Assembly: GCA_964577055.1 (NCBI GenBank)
Contig: CAZNWC010000004.1
Span: 62,001 to 126,000, forward strand
Length of the DNA stretch: 64,000 nucleotides
Direction: 5' to 3'
From: PNNG01 sp964577055
Lineage (GTDB): Bacteria; Bacteroidota; Bacteroidia; UBA7662
Part shown: positions 32,280-40,464 of the stretch, piece after piece
How the letters are laid out: every line of letters starts with the position of its first letter
Numbering within the stretch: position 1 is the stretch's first letter
The notes under the pieces: model-generated
Told to the model about the DNA's origin: nothing
Database searches by the model: none
The model's input: the letters and a program-made list of their open reading frames with translations, nothing else
Translations under genes and position numbers: made by a program

Positions 32280-33601
32280 TGGGCAAGGAATCGTTTGAAG
32301 ACAAGATCCGCCAGCAGCTCGAAGGCTACGAGGCACCTTACGAAAAGTCGTACTGGAAAAAGTACGCCCGTACTTATCCTGCCCCGCGCTTGGCATGGTG
32401 GAAGCTTTGGTGGATGCCGTACCTGTTCAGCAGCCTGCTTTTTGGAGGCGCTTGGTTTTGGCTGGGCAGAGATGCGCAACGCTTGCCTGATGCCACTTCT
32501 ACACGAGATACCGTGGTGGTGAAAGAGCTGGTGGTTACACGCGATACCTTGGTGGTGCGAGATACGATAGTGTTGGTGTGGAGGTCAGATAATAGACAAC
32601 AGCAGCATGCTGAAAACAAGCTAGGTGCAAAGGAAGGTGATGGTGCAGCCAGCGGGCAGCAGCAGATAATAGATGATAGACCGCGGCAGCAAGCTGGAAA
32701 CAAACTGCGTTCCGTGGAAGGCGGGAGTGTGAGCGCTAAGTTTCAGCAGAAGACCGTTGATAAACAGCAGTTGACAACTGATAGCCTACAGCATGCTGCC
32801 GAGCACCAGACGCTGAACGCCTATGGCCAACCGCTGAACGCCAATGGCCAACCGCTGAATGCTGATAGCCAACCGCAGAACGCCGACAGCCAAACGCTCA
32901 CGCCCGAAGAAGTGGCAGCCCAAATGGACAGCGCGGAACAGGCCGCCATAGCCGACATACCCACCGAGCCGGAAAGCAAAATGCAGGATGCGGGCATCTT
33001 TTTGTCTGCAGGTCCACGCTTGACCAGTTTATCGCCGCTCAATTACGGCAATTTCGATACCCGTTTCGGCACATTTGTCGGCGGAGCCGTGCAGGTCGAC
33101 TGGCAAAAATGGCAGTTAGAAGTAGGCATGCAATACGGATTTCAGCTCAACGAACTTGATGAATTGGCGTTGGTTCCTATCGACCGCCGCCAGCAATTTC
33201 CAGGCTACAGTACCTTGACCAGCGAGCCTGAGGAAGTAGGCGTGATTTCAGAGCATTTGTTGATTCCCGTGCAAGCCCGTTTTACCGTGTACGACTACCG
33301 TGCGTGGCGATTGCACGTGGCAGGAGGTGCCTTGGGCAATGCGGTATTGGGCGAAACCTTTGTGTACGACAAAGAGAATGTAGACCGTGACCGCTGGGAG
33401 CGCACAATTGGAGGCAGGGGTGGCCTGCAATTGTCGCACCTGAATGCCGGCATTGGCACGAGCTATCAGTGGCGCCAAAACCTCGAGTTGCATGCCATTT
33501 TGAACTACTACCACCCCTTGCGGCCGCTTGGCCTGAACCGCTTGGAGGCGGGTGCCTTGTCGTTGCAATTGGGGTTGAATTGGCTGTTGTTACCGAGGTA
33601 A
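32279..33601 (+). CDS. ECF-coupled membrane-anchored protein with C-terminal outer-membrane-type beta-barrel
   Basis: 440 residues from the ATG at 32279, which shares one base with the sigma-factor stop; another ATG at 32270 is less likely. Order: a cytoplasmic N-terminus (about 1-40, FEDKIRQQLEGYEAP), one transmembrane helix (about 48-65, MPYLFSSLLFGGAWFWLG), a long Gln/Asn/Ala-rich linker (about 95-235), and a beta-barrel-like domain (about 240-440, IFLSAGPRLTSLSPLNYG...LGLNWLLLPR). I recall this architecture downstream of ECF sigma genes in other Bacteroidota, where the N-terminal part acts like an anti-sigma factor. The linker contains a 21-bp DNA tandem repeat. Confidence 0.75.
   Translation: MGKESFEDKIRQQLEGYEAPYEKSYWKKYARTYPAPRLAWWKLWWMPYLFSSLLFGGAWFWLGRDAQRLPDATSTRDTVVVKELVVTRDTLVVRDTIVLVWRSDNRQQQHAENKLGAKEGDGAASGQQQIIDDRPRQQAGNKLRSVEGGSVSAKFQQKTVDKQQLTTDSLQHAAEHQTLNAYGQPLNANGQPLNADSQPQNADSQTLTPEEVAAQMDSAEQAAIADIPTEPESKMQDAGIFLSAGPRLTSLSPLNYGNFDTRFGTFVGGAVQVDWQKWQLEVGMQYGFQLNELDELALVPIDRRQQFPGYSTLTSEPEEVGVISEHLLIPVQARFTVYDYRAWRLHVAGGALGNAVLGETFVYDKENVDRDRWERTIGGRGGLQLSHLNAGIGTSYQWRQNLELHAILNYYHPLRPLGLNRLEAGALSLQLGLNWLLLPR
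32811..32894 (+). repeat. 21-bp minisatellite inside the linker of the membrane/barrel protein
   Basis: Four units of 21 bp (CGCTGAACGCCWAYGGCCAAC consensus, later copies diverged) at 32811-32831, 32832-32852, 32853-32873 and 32874-32894, encoding LNAYGQP / LNANGQP / LNADSQP / QNADSQT. The length is a multiple of three, so unit gain or loss keeps the frame. Looser repeats (CAGCATGCTG, AGATAATAGA) precede it at 32585-32800. Confidence 0.85.
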
Positions 33602-33609
33602 CACAAGCA

Positions 33610-33640
33610 GTTCAAAATTGAAAATGCAAGATTCAAAATG
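33610..33640. repeat. Degenerate TTCAARR heptad block
   Basis: TTCAAAA TTGAAAA TGCAAGA TTCAAAA: four 7-bp units, two with one substitution, directly after the barrel gene stop. The rest of 33602-33794 shows a small hairpin (CTGGT...ACCAG near 33696-33713) but no gene. Confidence 0.6.
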
Positions 33641-33794
33641 TGTTTGCGAATGAACTTGTATTCCGTTGCGTTGCGTCGAAGCGACCGCACGAGAACTGGT
33701 CATTAAAAACCAGCATCAGCCCTTCTTCCGCATAGAGGGAGCCCTCCCACTGGTCATTTCCCGCTTTTTACGTAGGTTGCGTACAAAAAATCGT

Positions 33795-35852
33795 ATGCGT
33801 TTGCTTTTTGTACTGCTGCTGGGAGCAGTGGCTTGTTCACCCGTAGGGCAGCCTGATGCAACCCTCCAATCGCCCGACGGCCGGTTGACGGCTGAAGTAT
33901 TGATGCTGCCAGATGGGCAACCTGCTTATCGTTTGTTGCGGGGCGATACGGTTTTGATTGAGACCAGCACCTTGGGATTGGCTTTTGACGATGCTCAAAC
34001 GGGCAGCTGGACGTGGGAAGATGCCGAAAAAGACGCCATCGACAACCGTTGGGAAATGCCTTGGGGCGAACAACGTGAGGTGCATTACCAAGCCCAAACG
34101 CTTCGCGTAACCCTGCAGGCGCAAGGCAGCGAGCGCCAAATGCTGCTGCACTTCCGCCTGAGCAACGATGGCCTGGCCTTCCGCTACGAATTGCCTGCTC
34201 AGGGCAAAGATTCAGTGCTTTACCTGCACGAAGAGCACAGTCAGTTTCAACTACCCGCCGATGCCACGGCCTGGTGGCTGCCAGGCGATTGGGATATCAA
34301 CGAGCACCTCTACACCCGCTCGGCGGTGAGCCAAATCAACGCCCTCCCCAAGCGCAACCATCCGAACCTGGCGCAAACCTACATCCCCCACAATGCCGTG
34401 CTCACGCCTTTTACCGTGCGGCGCGCCGATGGCATCCACCTGGCCTTCCACGAAGCTAGCTTGGTAGACTATCCCGAAATGACCTTGGGGGTTGATACCA
34501 ACAACCTCCGTCTTAACAGCATTTTGGTGGGCAGCGACAATACGCCCTACAAAGCCGAATTGCGCTTGCCCTTCAAAACGCCCTGGCGCGTGGTGATGGT
34601 GGCCGATGATGCCCCCGGTTTGCTGGCATCGCGCCTCATCGACAACCTGAACGAACCGGCAAAACTGGCCGATGTGAGCTGGTTCAAGCCCACCAAATAC
34701 GTGGGCATGTGGTGGCAAATGCACCTGGGCATCAACAGTTGGGACATGGCCAGTGGCAGACACGGAGCTACCACCGCCAGGGTGAAAGCACTCATCGACT
34801 TTGCGGCCGAAAACGGCATTGGGGCCATTTTGGTGGAAGGCTGGAACACCGGTTGGGAGCATTGGATTGGCTTTGAAGACCGCGAAGGGGTGTTCGACTT
34901 TGTAACACCCTATGCCGATTATGATTTGGAAGGCATTGTTTCTTACGGCAGGGCCAAAGGCGTGGAGCTGATCATGCACCACGAAACTTCCTCGGCCGTT
35001 ACCACCTACGACCAGCAGCTCGACACGGCTTACCGCCTCATGGACCGCCTGGGCATTCGTGCTGTGAAGACGGGTTATGTAGGCAAAATCATTCCCAAAG
35101 GCGAATACCACCACGGCCAATACATGGTGCGGCACCACCACCGCGTGATTGAAAAGGCGGCCCAATACCAGGTGGCGGTGAATGCGCACGAGCCCATCAA
35201 AGGGGCGGGTATCAGGCGTACCTGGCCCAACGTGATTTCGCGGGAGGGTTTGCGTGGCCAAGAGTTCAACGCCTGGAGCAGTGATGGGGGCAATCCGCCC
35301 AACCACCTGCCTACCGTGGCCTTCACCCGCCTGCTCGACGGTCCGATTGACTACACCCCTGGCATTTTTAACCTCTCACTCAAACCCCACAAGCCCAACA
35401 ACCAAGTAAACACCACCCTGGCACACCAGTTGGCCTTGTATGTGGTGATTTACAGTCCCATCCAAATGGTGCCCGACCTACCCGAGCATTACCGTGGCCA
35501 TCCGGCTTTTCAGTTCATCAAAGACGTAGCGGTTGATTGGGAGCAAAGCCGTGTGCTGGCTGGCGAAGTAGGCGAATATGCCGTGGTTGCCCGGCAAGAA
35601 CGCGGGGGTGACCGCTGGTTTTTGGGAGCTATCACCGGCTACGAGGCACGCAAAATACAGTTGCCGCTCGACTTTTTAGCTGCTGGAAAAACCTATGCCG
35701 TTACGGTGTATCAGGATGGTCCCAGCGCCCATTGGCGCACCCAACCCGAGGCCTACGCCATCCGTACCCTCCGGCTGAAGCGTGGCGACCGCCTCCCCTT
35801 GTCGTTGGCGGCCGGCGGCGGTGCTGCGGTGAGTTTGGTACCGGTGGATTAA
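33795..35852 (+). CDS. Glycoside hydrolase family 97 lipoprotein
   Basis: 685 residues from the ATG at 33795, which gives a lipoprotein signal (LLLGAVACS, Cys at about 15); 43 further open codons upstream look non-coding. The N-terminal beta-supersandwich (SPDGRLTAEVL, LHFRLSNDGLAFRYELP) precedes a TIM barrel (KYVGMWWQMHLGINSW, VEGWNTGWEHW), then NAHEPIKGAGIRRTWPN and SREGLRGQEFNAW. The strand-4 motif is AVKTGYVGK without the Asp nucleophile of retaining alpha-galactosidases. With the Glu residues in HEP and REGLRGQE it therefore resembles inverting SusB-type alpha-glucosidases. No SusC/SusD pair is adjacent. It overlaps the convergent SoxB-like gene by four bases. Confidence 0.88.
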   Translation: MRLLFVLLLGAVACSPVGQPDATLQSPDGRLTAEVLMLPDGQPAYRLLRGDTVLIETSTLGLAFDDAQTGSWTWEDAEKDAIDNRWEMPWGEQREVHYQAQTLRVTLQAQGSERQMLLHFRLSNDGLAFRYELPAQGKDSVLYLHEEHSQFQLPADATAWWLPGDWDINEHLYTRSAVSQINALPKRNHPNLAQTYIPHNAVLTPFTVRRADGIHLAFHEASLVDYPEMTLGVDTNNLRLNSILVGSDNTPYKAELRLPFKTPWRVVMVADDAPGLLASRLIDNLNEPAKLADVSWFKPTKYVGMWWQMHLGINSWDMASGRHGATTARVKALIDFAAENGIGAILVEGWNTGWEHWIGFEDREGVFDFVTPYADYDLEGIVSYGRAKGVELIMHHETSSAVTTYDQQLDTAYRLMDRLGIRAVKTGYVGKIIPKGEYHHGQYMVRHHHRVIEKAAQYQVAVNAHEPIKGAGIRRTWPNVISREGLRGQEFNAWSSDGGNPPNHLPTVAFTRLLDGPIDYTPGIFNLSLKPHKPNNQVNTTLAHQLALYVVIYSPIQMVPDLPEHYRGHPAFQFIKDVAVDWEQSRVLAGEVGEYAVVARQERGGDRWFLGAITGYEARKIQLPLDFLAAGKTYAVTVYQDGPSAHWRTQPEAYAIRTLRLKRGDRLPLSLAAGGGAAVSLVPVD

Positions 35853-37561
35853 CGAAATGTATACGGCACCCCGCTCACTTGGCTCAGCAGTTCCTGGGGG
35901 GCGTCGAGGGCGCGGGCGTTGCCTGCGGGTTTGGGGCTCACAGGCGAATTTGCTTTCAGGTAAGCCTTTAGTACCCCATGCAGGGTGTGGGGCTCGTTTT
36001 TGGCATTTTTAACGCCTTTGATGCGGCAAAGCATGTCGGCCGGATCGCCGTCGCGTTCGCAGGCTGCAATGCTGTAGGTGCGCTGTTCGTCGAGGGGTTC
36101 GCCGCCCACCTTCACTTCTTGTACGCGTTGGCCTTTGGGACCGAAGGCGTTGAACGTAACCGTCATGCCTTTGAATTTGATGACCCAGCCGCCAAAACGT
36201 TCGGCGGCATTTTTGGCGAAAACGTTGTTCAGCTCTTTCTCCAACCAGGCTTTGAGCTGGGCGCCGGTAACGGTTCCAGAGCGCACGGTGCTGTCAACCG
36301 GCAGCATATCGTACAAAAAGCCGTTGGTGATGGGGATGTTGCCGGTATGGTCGGGCGTGGCGCGTGGTGGACAAAAACGGAAGCCGTTCGACAGCACCAC
36401 TTCTATCTGTGGTAGCTGCCATTTGAGCGCATCGAGCACCAGGGTGTCGATGGTGTTTTCGATTACAAAATAGCGGTAAAGGGGCACGGTGCTGTAGCCA
36501 ATCACCTCGTCGATGCTGTTGAGGAAGGGCTTTTCGAGCTCCGAAACCAGTTTTTGCATGCCGGCATCGGGCTTGATTTTGGTGGCGTTCACTTCCAGCA
36601 AATCGTATTTTTCTTCAGTCACCTTGCCGTTTTGCACTTTCAATTGCAACTGGCCCACAAACGAGCCAAAGGCCCCGGGCTCTACCACCTTACTGTAAGC
36701 ACAAACAATGGGTTCGCGCACGCGTTCGTGGGTGTCGCCGCCCAAAATGATGTCGATTCCCGCACATTCGGGCAGGTTGGCCAAGGCAATTTGTTGCGAC
36801 AAACCCAGGTGTGCCAGCATGATCACATAGGCACATCCTTCGTCTTCCCGCAGCACTTGTACGTAATGCGCCAGGTTTTCTTCGGGCTTGGTGTATACAA
36901 TGCCCTTGCTGTAATTGGGCGATTGGCGCATGGGCACCAGGTGGTCGGTATAGCCCAAAAAGCCAATCTTCACCCCGGCAACTTGCCAAATGTGGTAAGG
37001 ATGGAAAATGAGCTCGCCCTTTCGGCCTTCGCCCAAATCGTGGTACATATTGGCGCACACCTTGGGGGCATTGAGGCCGCCCAACAGCTGCTGCATGGCT
37101 TTTTTGTAATACACCACCTCCCAGTTGCCAGGCAGGTAGAGGTCGTAACCCAGGCCATTGAGGATGGGCTGCATGGCTTTGCCGGTGGTTTTTACCGATA
37201 ATTCGCTGCCCTGAAACATATCGCCTGTGTCGACAATGAAGGTGTGCGGATTTTTCTTGCGCTCGGCCTTAAACAAGCTGGCCATGTGGGCATAACCGCC
37301 TGTTTTGCGGAAAACGGCTTGGTTGTTTTCCCAAAACAGCTCGTCGTGCGCGTGAATTTGGCAGTGCACATCGGTGCTTTGGAGGATGTTGAGCCAAATT
37401 CCATCTGCATTGTCGCCGGCAGTTTTGGCTTCCGAATCCGTGGTGGGATGATTGGTGCCATTGGCCAACGACATAGCCGGCAACACCACCGGAGCGGCAA
37501 GGCCAAGGGTGGTCATTTTTTTGATAAAATCGCGGCGGTTATCAGAAGACGATGTGCTCAT
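35849..37561 (-). CDS. Tat-exported SoxB/5'-nucleotidase-family metallohydrolase
   Basis: 570 residues. A twin-arginine signal (RRDFIKK, 9-15, plus a hydrophobic stretch to PAMSLANG) directs it to the periplasm. The metallophosphatase domain has STDVHCQIH, VDTGDMFQG, LPGNWEVV, LAHLGLS and GGDTHERV; the 5'-nucleotidase C-domain follows (LSNGFRFCPPRATPDHTGNI, ERFGGWVIKFKGM). Two canonical residues differ: GNWE for GNHE, and GGDTH for GGHTH. The loss of the catalytic His and the C-domain layout (GFRF..., GG..V...GM.VTF) recall SoxB, the thiosulfohydrolase of the Sox system. Placed last in a cluster of sulfur genes, it is best read as SoxB-like, with nucleotidase or a related esterase as alternatives. 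Confidence 0.7.
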   Translation of the reverse strand: MSTSSSDNRRDFIKKMTTLGLAAPVVLPAMSLANGTNHPTTDSEAKTAGDNADGIWLNILQSTDVHCQIHAHDELFWENNQAVFRKTGGYAHMASLFKAERKKNPHTFIVDTGDMFQGSELSVKTTGKAMQPILNGLGYDLYLPGNWEVVYYKKAMQQLLGGLNAPKVCANMYHDLGEGRKGELIFHPYHIWQVAGVKIGFLGYTDHLVPMRQSPNYSKGIVYTKPEENLAHYVQVLREDEGCAYVIMLAHLGLSQQIALANLPECAGIDIILGGDTHERVREPIVCAYSKVVEPGAFGSFVGQLQLKVQNGKVTEEKYDLLEVNATKIKPDAGMQKLVSELEKPFLNSIDEVIGYSTVPLYRYFVIENTIDTLVLDALKWQLPQIEVVLSNGFRFCPPRATPDHTGNIPITNGFLYDMLPVDSTVRSGTVTGAQLKAWLEKELNNVFAKNAAERFGGWVIKFKGMTVTFNAFGPKGQRVQEVKVGGEPLDEQRTYSIAACERDGDPADMLCRIKGVKNAKNEPHTLHGVLKAYLKANSPVSPKPAGNARALDAPQELLSQVSGVPYTFR

Positions 37562-37658
37562 AAACAGGTTTTAAGAAAAACGAATGAACAACATACTGCT
37601 TTTTGGCGGCAGTAGCTGTAACTTGGGTTACACAGGGCTTTTTTCACTCAAAAGCCAT

Positions 37659-39059
37659 TCAAAAATGGTAATTCACCACCACATTCCACAACGACATATT
37701 TACCTTGTTTACCACCCAGCGGTCGCTGAGTGGTCCGGTTGACATGGGCCGTTTGTACACATACAATAGCTGACCAGTAAAACCTTCGAACCAACCACCA
37801 AAGGTGTAAAAGGCATCGAGGTTTATTTGATAATAGGAAGGCATGGCGTATTTGTTGCGCACCACATCGTCAGGGGCAGGCAAACGGTAGGCACCGGTGC
37901 CGCTGCTTAAAATAAGCTTGCCGTTCACGGGCTTGCGAAGTACCAGGTTGATGGCATCTACATTGGCGTAGCCTTCGTTGCGTTCGCGGGGCAAAAAGGT
38001 GAACATCGGATCGCGGCCCCACTCGCGCGGCATGAGGTAGCGGTCGGCATCGGCAATGTGACTGTAATTGAGGGTCATTTGAAATTTGCGGGGCAAATCG
38101 GCACCTACCCGCGCGCCATACACCCGCGCCTGGTGGCTAGGCTGCAGGTAGTCGTGGGCAGCGCCCGCTTCTACCATACCATTTTGGGCAATGAACTGTG
38201 CACCAAAACGCAAAGCGCCAGTTCCTACCGGCAAGCGGTAATCGGCCTGCAGCAAAAGGTTGTTCATGAGCTGGTCAACATACATATTCCAGGCTTGCAA
38301 TTCGAGTCCAGCCACGGGCTTGTAGTTAGCACCTACAAAAGCCACATATTTAGCAGAAATTTTTCCTGCATAGCCGCTGGGCTGTCCGTTTATATTTAGT
38401 CCAGCCGGAAAAACCCCAATCGACTGTCCTACATCAAACCAACGCACCGTGCTGCGTGGTGATATGCGATACAAATAACCGGCTTCTACATGCCATTTGG
38501 GGTTCAGCTGCCAATGAAACTGCAGCCCATCAACCAGCGTTGGGCGCATGCGTCCGTCTTGGGGGTTGATGAAAGGTGTTTTGATGTGTTGCTTGCCCCA
38601 AACTACCTCCAGTCCTTTCCTGGTGTATTTTAGGTAGAGGTCCTCCAACCGATCCATGTCTTCACGCTCGTCGGGGCGCTCTACATCAAACAAACCCACC
38701 TCGTAGCGGTTGGGCTGTCCAGTCAACACATCCACTTTGTCTAAATGCGAAGACCACAAATTGTAGTTGAAAAAGCCACTCAGTCCGATTTGAAGCCCAA
38801 ACATGGGGGCTGATTCGTAAGCAATGCCCATTCCTGCTGCCAGGGCGTGGTAATCCTGAAATCCAGGGGCATTGTCGGTAGCCATGAAAAAAGTTCGGGC
38901 ATGGCCAAAAAGGGTGCCCTTCCTGAAAAATTGCTGCAGCGATTTGGCCTCCAAGCTGTCGCGCTCCTGCTCAATGGGGTGCACGTAAGGATGCACGCCT
39001 TGGGCCATACCCATGGCTGGGAGCAGCCAAAGAACCACCCAAAAAATCTTTTTTAGCAT
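37659..39059 (-). CDS. Porin-like outer membrane protein of the sulfur cluster
   Basis: 466 residues with a signal peptide (MLKKIFWVVLWLLPAMGMAQ) and a C-terminal Phe (VVNYHF), typical of BAM-inserted barrels. The body has many amphipathic strands: QFFRKGTLFGHARTFFMAT (resembling the OprD/OpcP porin start), GLEVVWGKQHIKTPFINPQDGRMRP, GALRFGAQFIAQNG. It is probably a 16- to 18-strand porin for small anions. It lies eight bases after the dsrE-like gene, 97 bases before the SoxB-like gene, so it may let thiosulfate or another sulfur anion into the periplasm (inference from context). Confidence 0.75.
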   Translation of the reverse strand: MLKKIFWVVLWLLPAMGMAQGVHPYVHPIEQERDSLEAKSLQQFFRKGTLFGHARTFFMATDNAPGFQDYHALAAGMGIAYESAPMFGLQIGLSGFFNYNLWSSHLDKVDVLTGQPNRYEVGLFDVERPDEREDMDRLEDLYLKYTRKGLEVVWGKQHIKTPFINPQDGRMRPTLVDGLQFHWQLNPKWHVEAGYLYRISPRSTVRWFDVGQSIGVFPAGLNINGQPSGYAGKISAKYVAFVGANYKPVAGLELQAWNMYVDQLMNNLLLQADYRLPVGTGALRFGAQFIAQNGMVEAGAAHDYLQPSHQARVYGARVGADLPRKFQMTLNYSHIADADRYLMPREWGRDPMFTFLPRERNEGYANVDAINLVLRKPVNGKLILSSGTGAYRLPAPDDVVRNKYAMPSYYQINLDAFYTFGGWFEGFTGQLLYVYKRPMSTGPLSDRWVVNKVNMSLWNVVVNYHF

Positions 39060-39067
39060 GTTTTAGC

Positions 39068-39499
39068 TCAATTTCCGGCTTTGATGTAGCTCCAGCCTTG
39101 CTCTTGTTTCATCACAATTTCGGCTATGCCCATGGGCACATAATCCATGCCTGGCAGCACTTCCTCTTTGCGGATATTGCGCTCACGCAGGGTGTTTTCA
39201 CAGGCCACAAAGCGGATACCCTTTTTTTGGAAGGCGTAAATTTTGTCGGCATGCTGGGTTTGGGCGGTGAGCAGCAGGTTCATGCCCGGACCATGGCATA
39301 CCACTTCAATTTGCACGCTGTCGCCCCAACCCGTAGTGAGGTTGCGCAACTGCTTCATGAGGCCGTTGTAGGCCGTGGTGTCGCCCGAAGTGAGTTGCAT
39401 CACAATGCGGTGCTCGGGCTGCCGGGTGGTTTGTGCTTGGGAATGTAGCCCCTTCAAGGCGAAAAGCGCGACAAATAAGAGCGTAAGTAACTTTTTCAT
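39068..39499 (-). CDS. Secreted DsrE family protein
   Basis: 143 residues with a signal peptide (MKKLLTLLFVALFALKGLHSQAQ), so periplasmic, unlike cytoplasmic DsrE/TusD. The fold core is IVMQLTSGDTTAYNGLMKQL, VEVVCHGPGMNLLL-like (IEVVCHGPGMNLLL here) and GIRFVACENTLRERNI, carrying two Cys: one before HGPG and one in ACENTL. DsrE-type proteins bind or carry sulfane sulfur on a conserved Cys. It starts two bases after the cytochrome stop and is eight bases before the porin gene, in one operon. Confidence 0.85.
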   Translation of the reverse strand: MKKLLTLLFVALFALKGLHSQAQTTRQPEHRIVMQLTSGDTTAYNGLMKQLRNLTTGWGDSVQIEVVCHGPGMNLLLTAQTQHADKIYAFQKKGIRFVACENTLRERNIRKEEVLPGMDYVPMGIAEIVMKQEQGWSYIKAGN

Positions 39500-39501
39500 G
39501 A

Positions 39502-40461
39502 TCAGGCTTTTTTGGCTTTGTAAAAGGCTTTGATGGGTTTAAACGGACCGTATTTGTGCTGTTCGGCCGGAAAACTATCGGCCCAGGGGCCAAAGGGGTG
39601 ATCGGCAGGTTTGCCACTGATATCGGGCCAATCGGCACTCAGGTCGAAACCCGGGCGGAGCTGCGAGTTCACGTAAGCCGCCACATCCCATGCCTCGGTA
39701 TCGCTAAGCTGTGGGCTGTCGTGGGTAGTGCCCAGCGGCATGCCCTGTTTCACATACGAAGCAAAGCGGGACAGGCGGTACAAACCGGCTGCGTGGTTGT
39801 AGCTTTTATCGCCCCAAAGCGGCGGAAAGGTATACCCGCCCTGTCCATTGGCGATGCCTTGGCCGTCGGCTTGGTGGCACGACTGACACTTGGCGGCGTA
39901 AACGAGTTTGCCCGAATCGGGATTGGCGGCCCTATCAAGCCCTTCTACCTCAAAAAGACCGGCACCTTCGGGGGTCTCGCCCTTCTTGACATTGCTGCCT
40001 ACCCATAAAACGTAAGCGGCAATGGCTTGCCCTTCGCGGCTCAGGCTGTCGGGAGCGATGCCGTTCAAGCTGCGTTCGAAACAGTCGGCAATGCGCTTGT
40101 GCACCGTTTCTACCGTGCCACTGCGCGCCCTGAAACGGGGATAGGTACTGGCCACCAGGGCGTAGTTGTTGGTGAAGGGCCGAGTACCCGCATCGAGGTG
40201 ACAGTTTTGGCAATTCAAACCATTGGTGAGGCTGGCAATGCTTCCCTTTTCGCCAAAAAAGGCGGTGGTGTTGCTCACCAACTGTCGGCCGTAGCGCAGC
40301 AAATCACCATCGGCACGGGTAGCCCAATCAGCCGTATCGGGTGCCGACCAAATTGCCGTTTCAGGCAAATTGTTGGCCGTTTCATCAGTGGTTTTTTCGT
40401 TGTTGCAGGCCCATCCTACACCGAGGAGCAAGCCCAATATCCATAAAACAGGCTTTTTCAT
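39502..40461 (-). CDS. TsdA-like diheme c-type cytochrome lipoprotein (putative thiosulfate dehydrogenase)
   Basis: 319 residues. A lipoprotein signal ends at Cys19 (GVGWAC). Two c-type heme sites are present: CQNCH (84-88) and CQSCH (192-196). Between them RIADCFERSLNG (Cys127) matches the position of the axial Cys ligand of heme 1 in thiosulfate dehydrogenase TsdA. Met241 (KQGMPLG) is 45 residues after His196, the spacing I recall for the heme 2 Met ligand in Allochromatium TsdA. TsdA couples two thiosulfates to tetrathionate, or runs in reverse. It differs from typical TsdA in being lipid-anchored and lying among other sulfur genes. Confidence 0.82.
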   Translation of the reverse strand: MKKPVLWILGLLLGVGWACNNEKTTDETANNLPETAIWSAPDTADWATRADGDLLRYGRQLVSNTTAFFGEKGSIASLTNGLNCQNCHLDAGTRPFTNNYALVASTYPRFRARSGTVETVHKRIADCFERSLNGIAPDSLSREGQAIAAYVLWVGSNVKKGETPEGAGLFEVEGLDRAANPDSGKLVYAAKCQSCHQADGQGIANGQGGYTFPPLWGDKSYNHAAGLYRLSRFASYVKQGMPLGTTHDSPQLSDTEAWDVAAYVNSQLRPGFDLSADWPDISGKPADHPFGPWADSFPAEQHKYGPFKPIKAFYKAKKA

Positions 40462-40464
40462 GTC

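Noticed and set aside
33602..33794. An N-terminal extension of GH97 starting at 33666
   Set aside because: The extra 43 codons contain no signal features, whereas the ATG at 33795 starts a clean lipoprotein signal.
34251..35306. A 351-codon minus-strand frame inside GH97
   Set aside because: It is antisense to clear GH97 motifs and His/Gly/Val-rich as expected for a shadow frame; no start signal or family resemblance.
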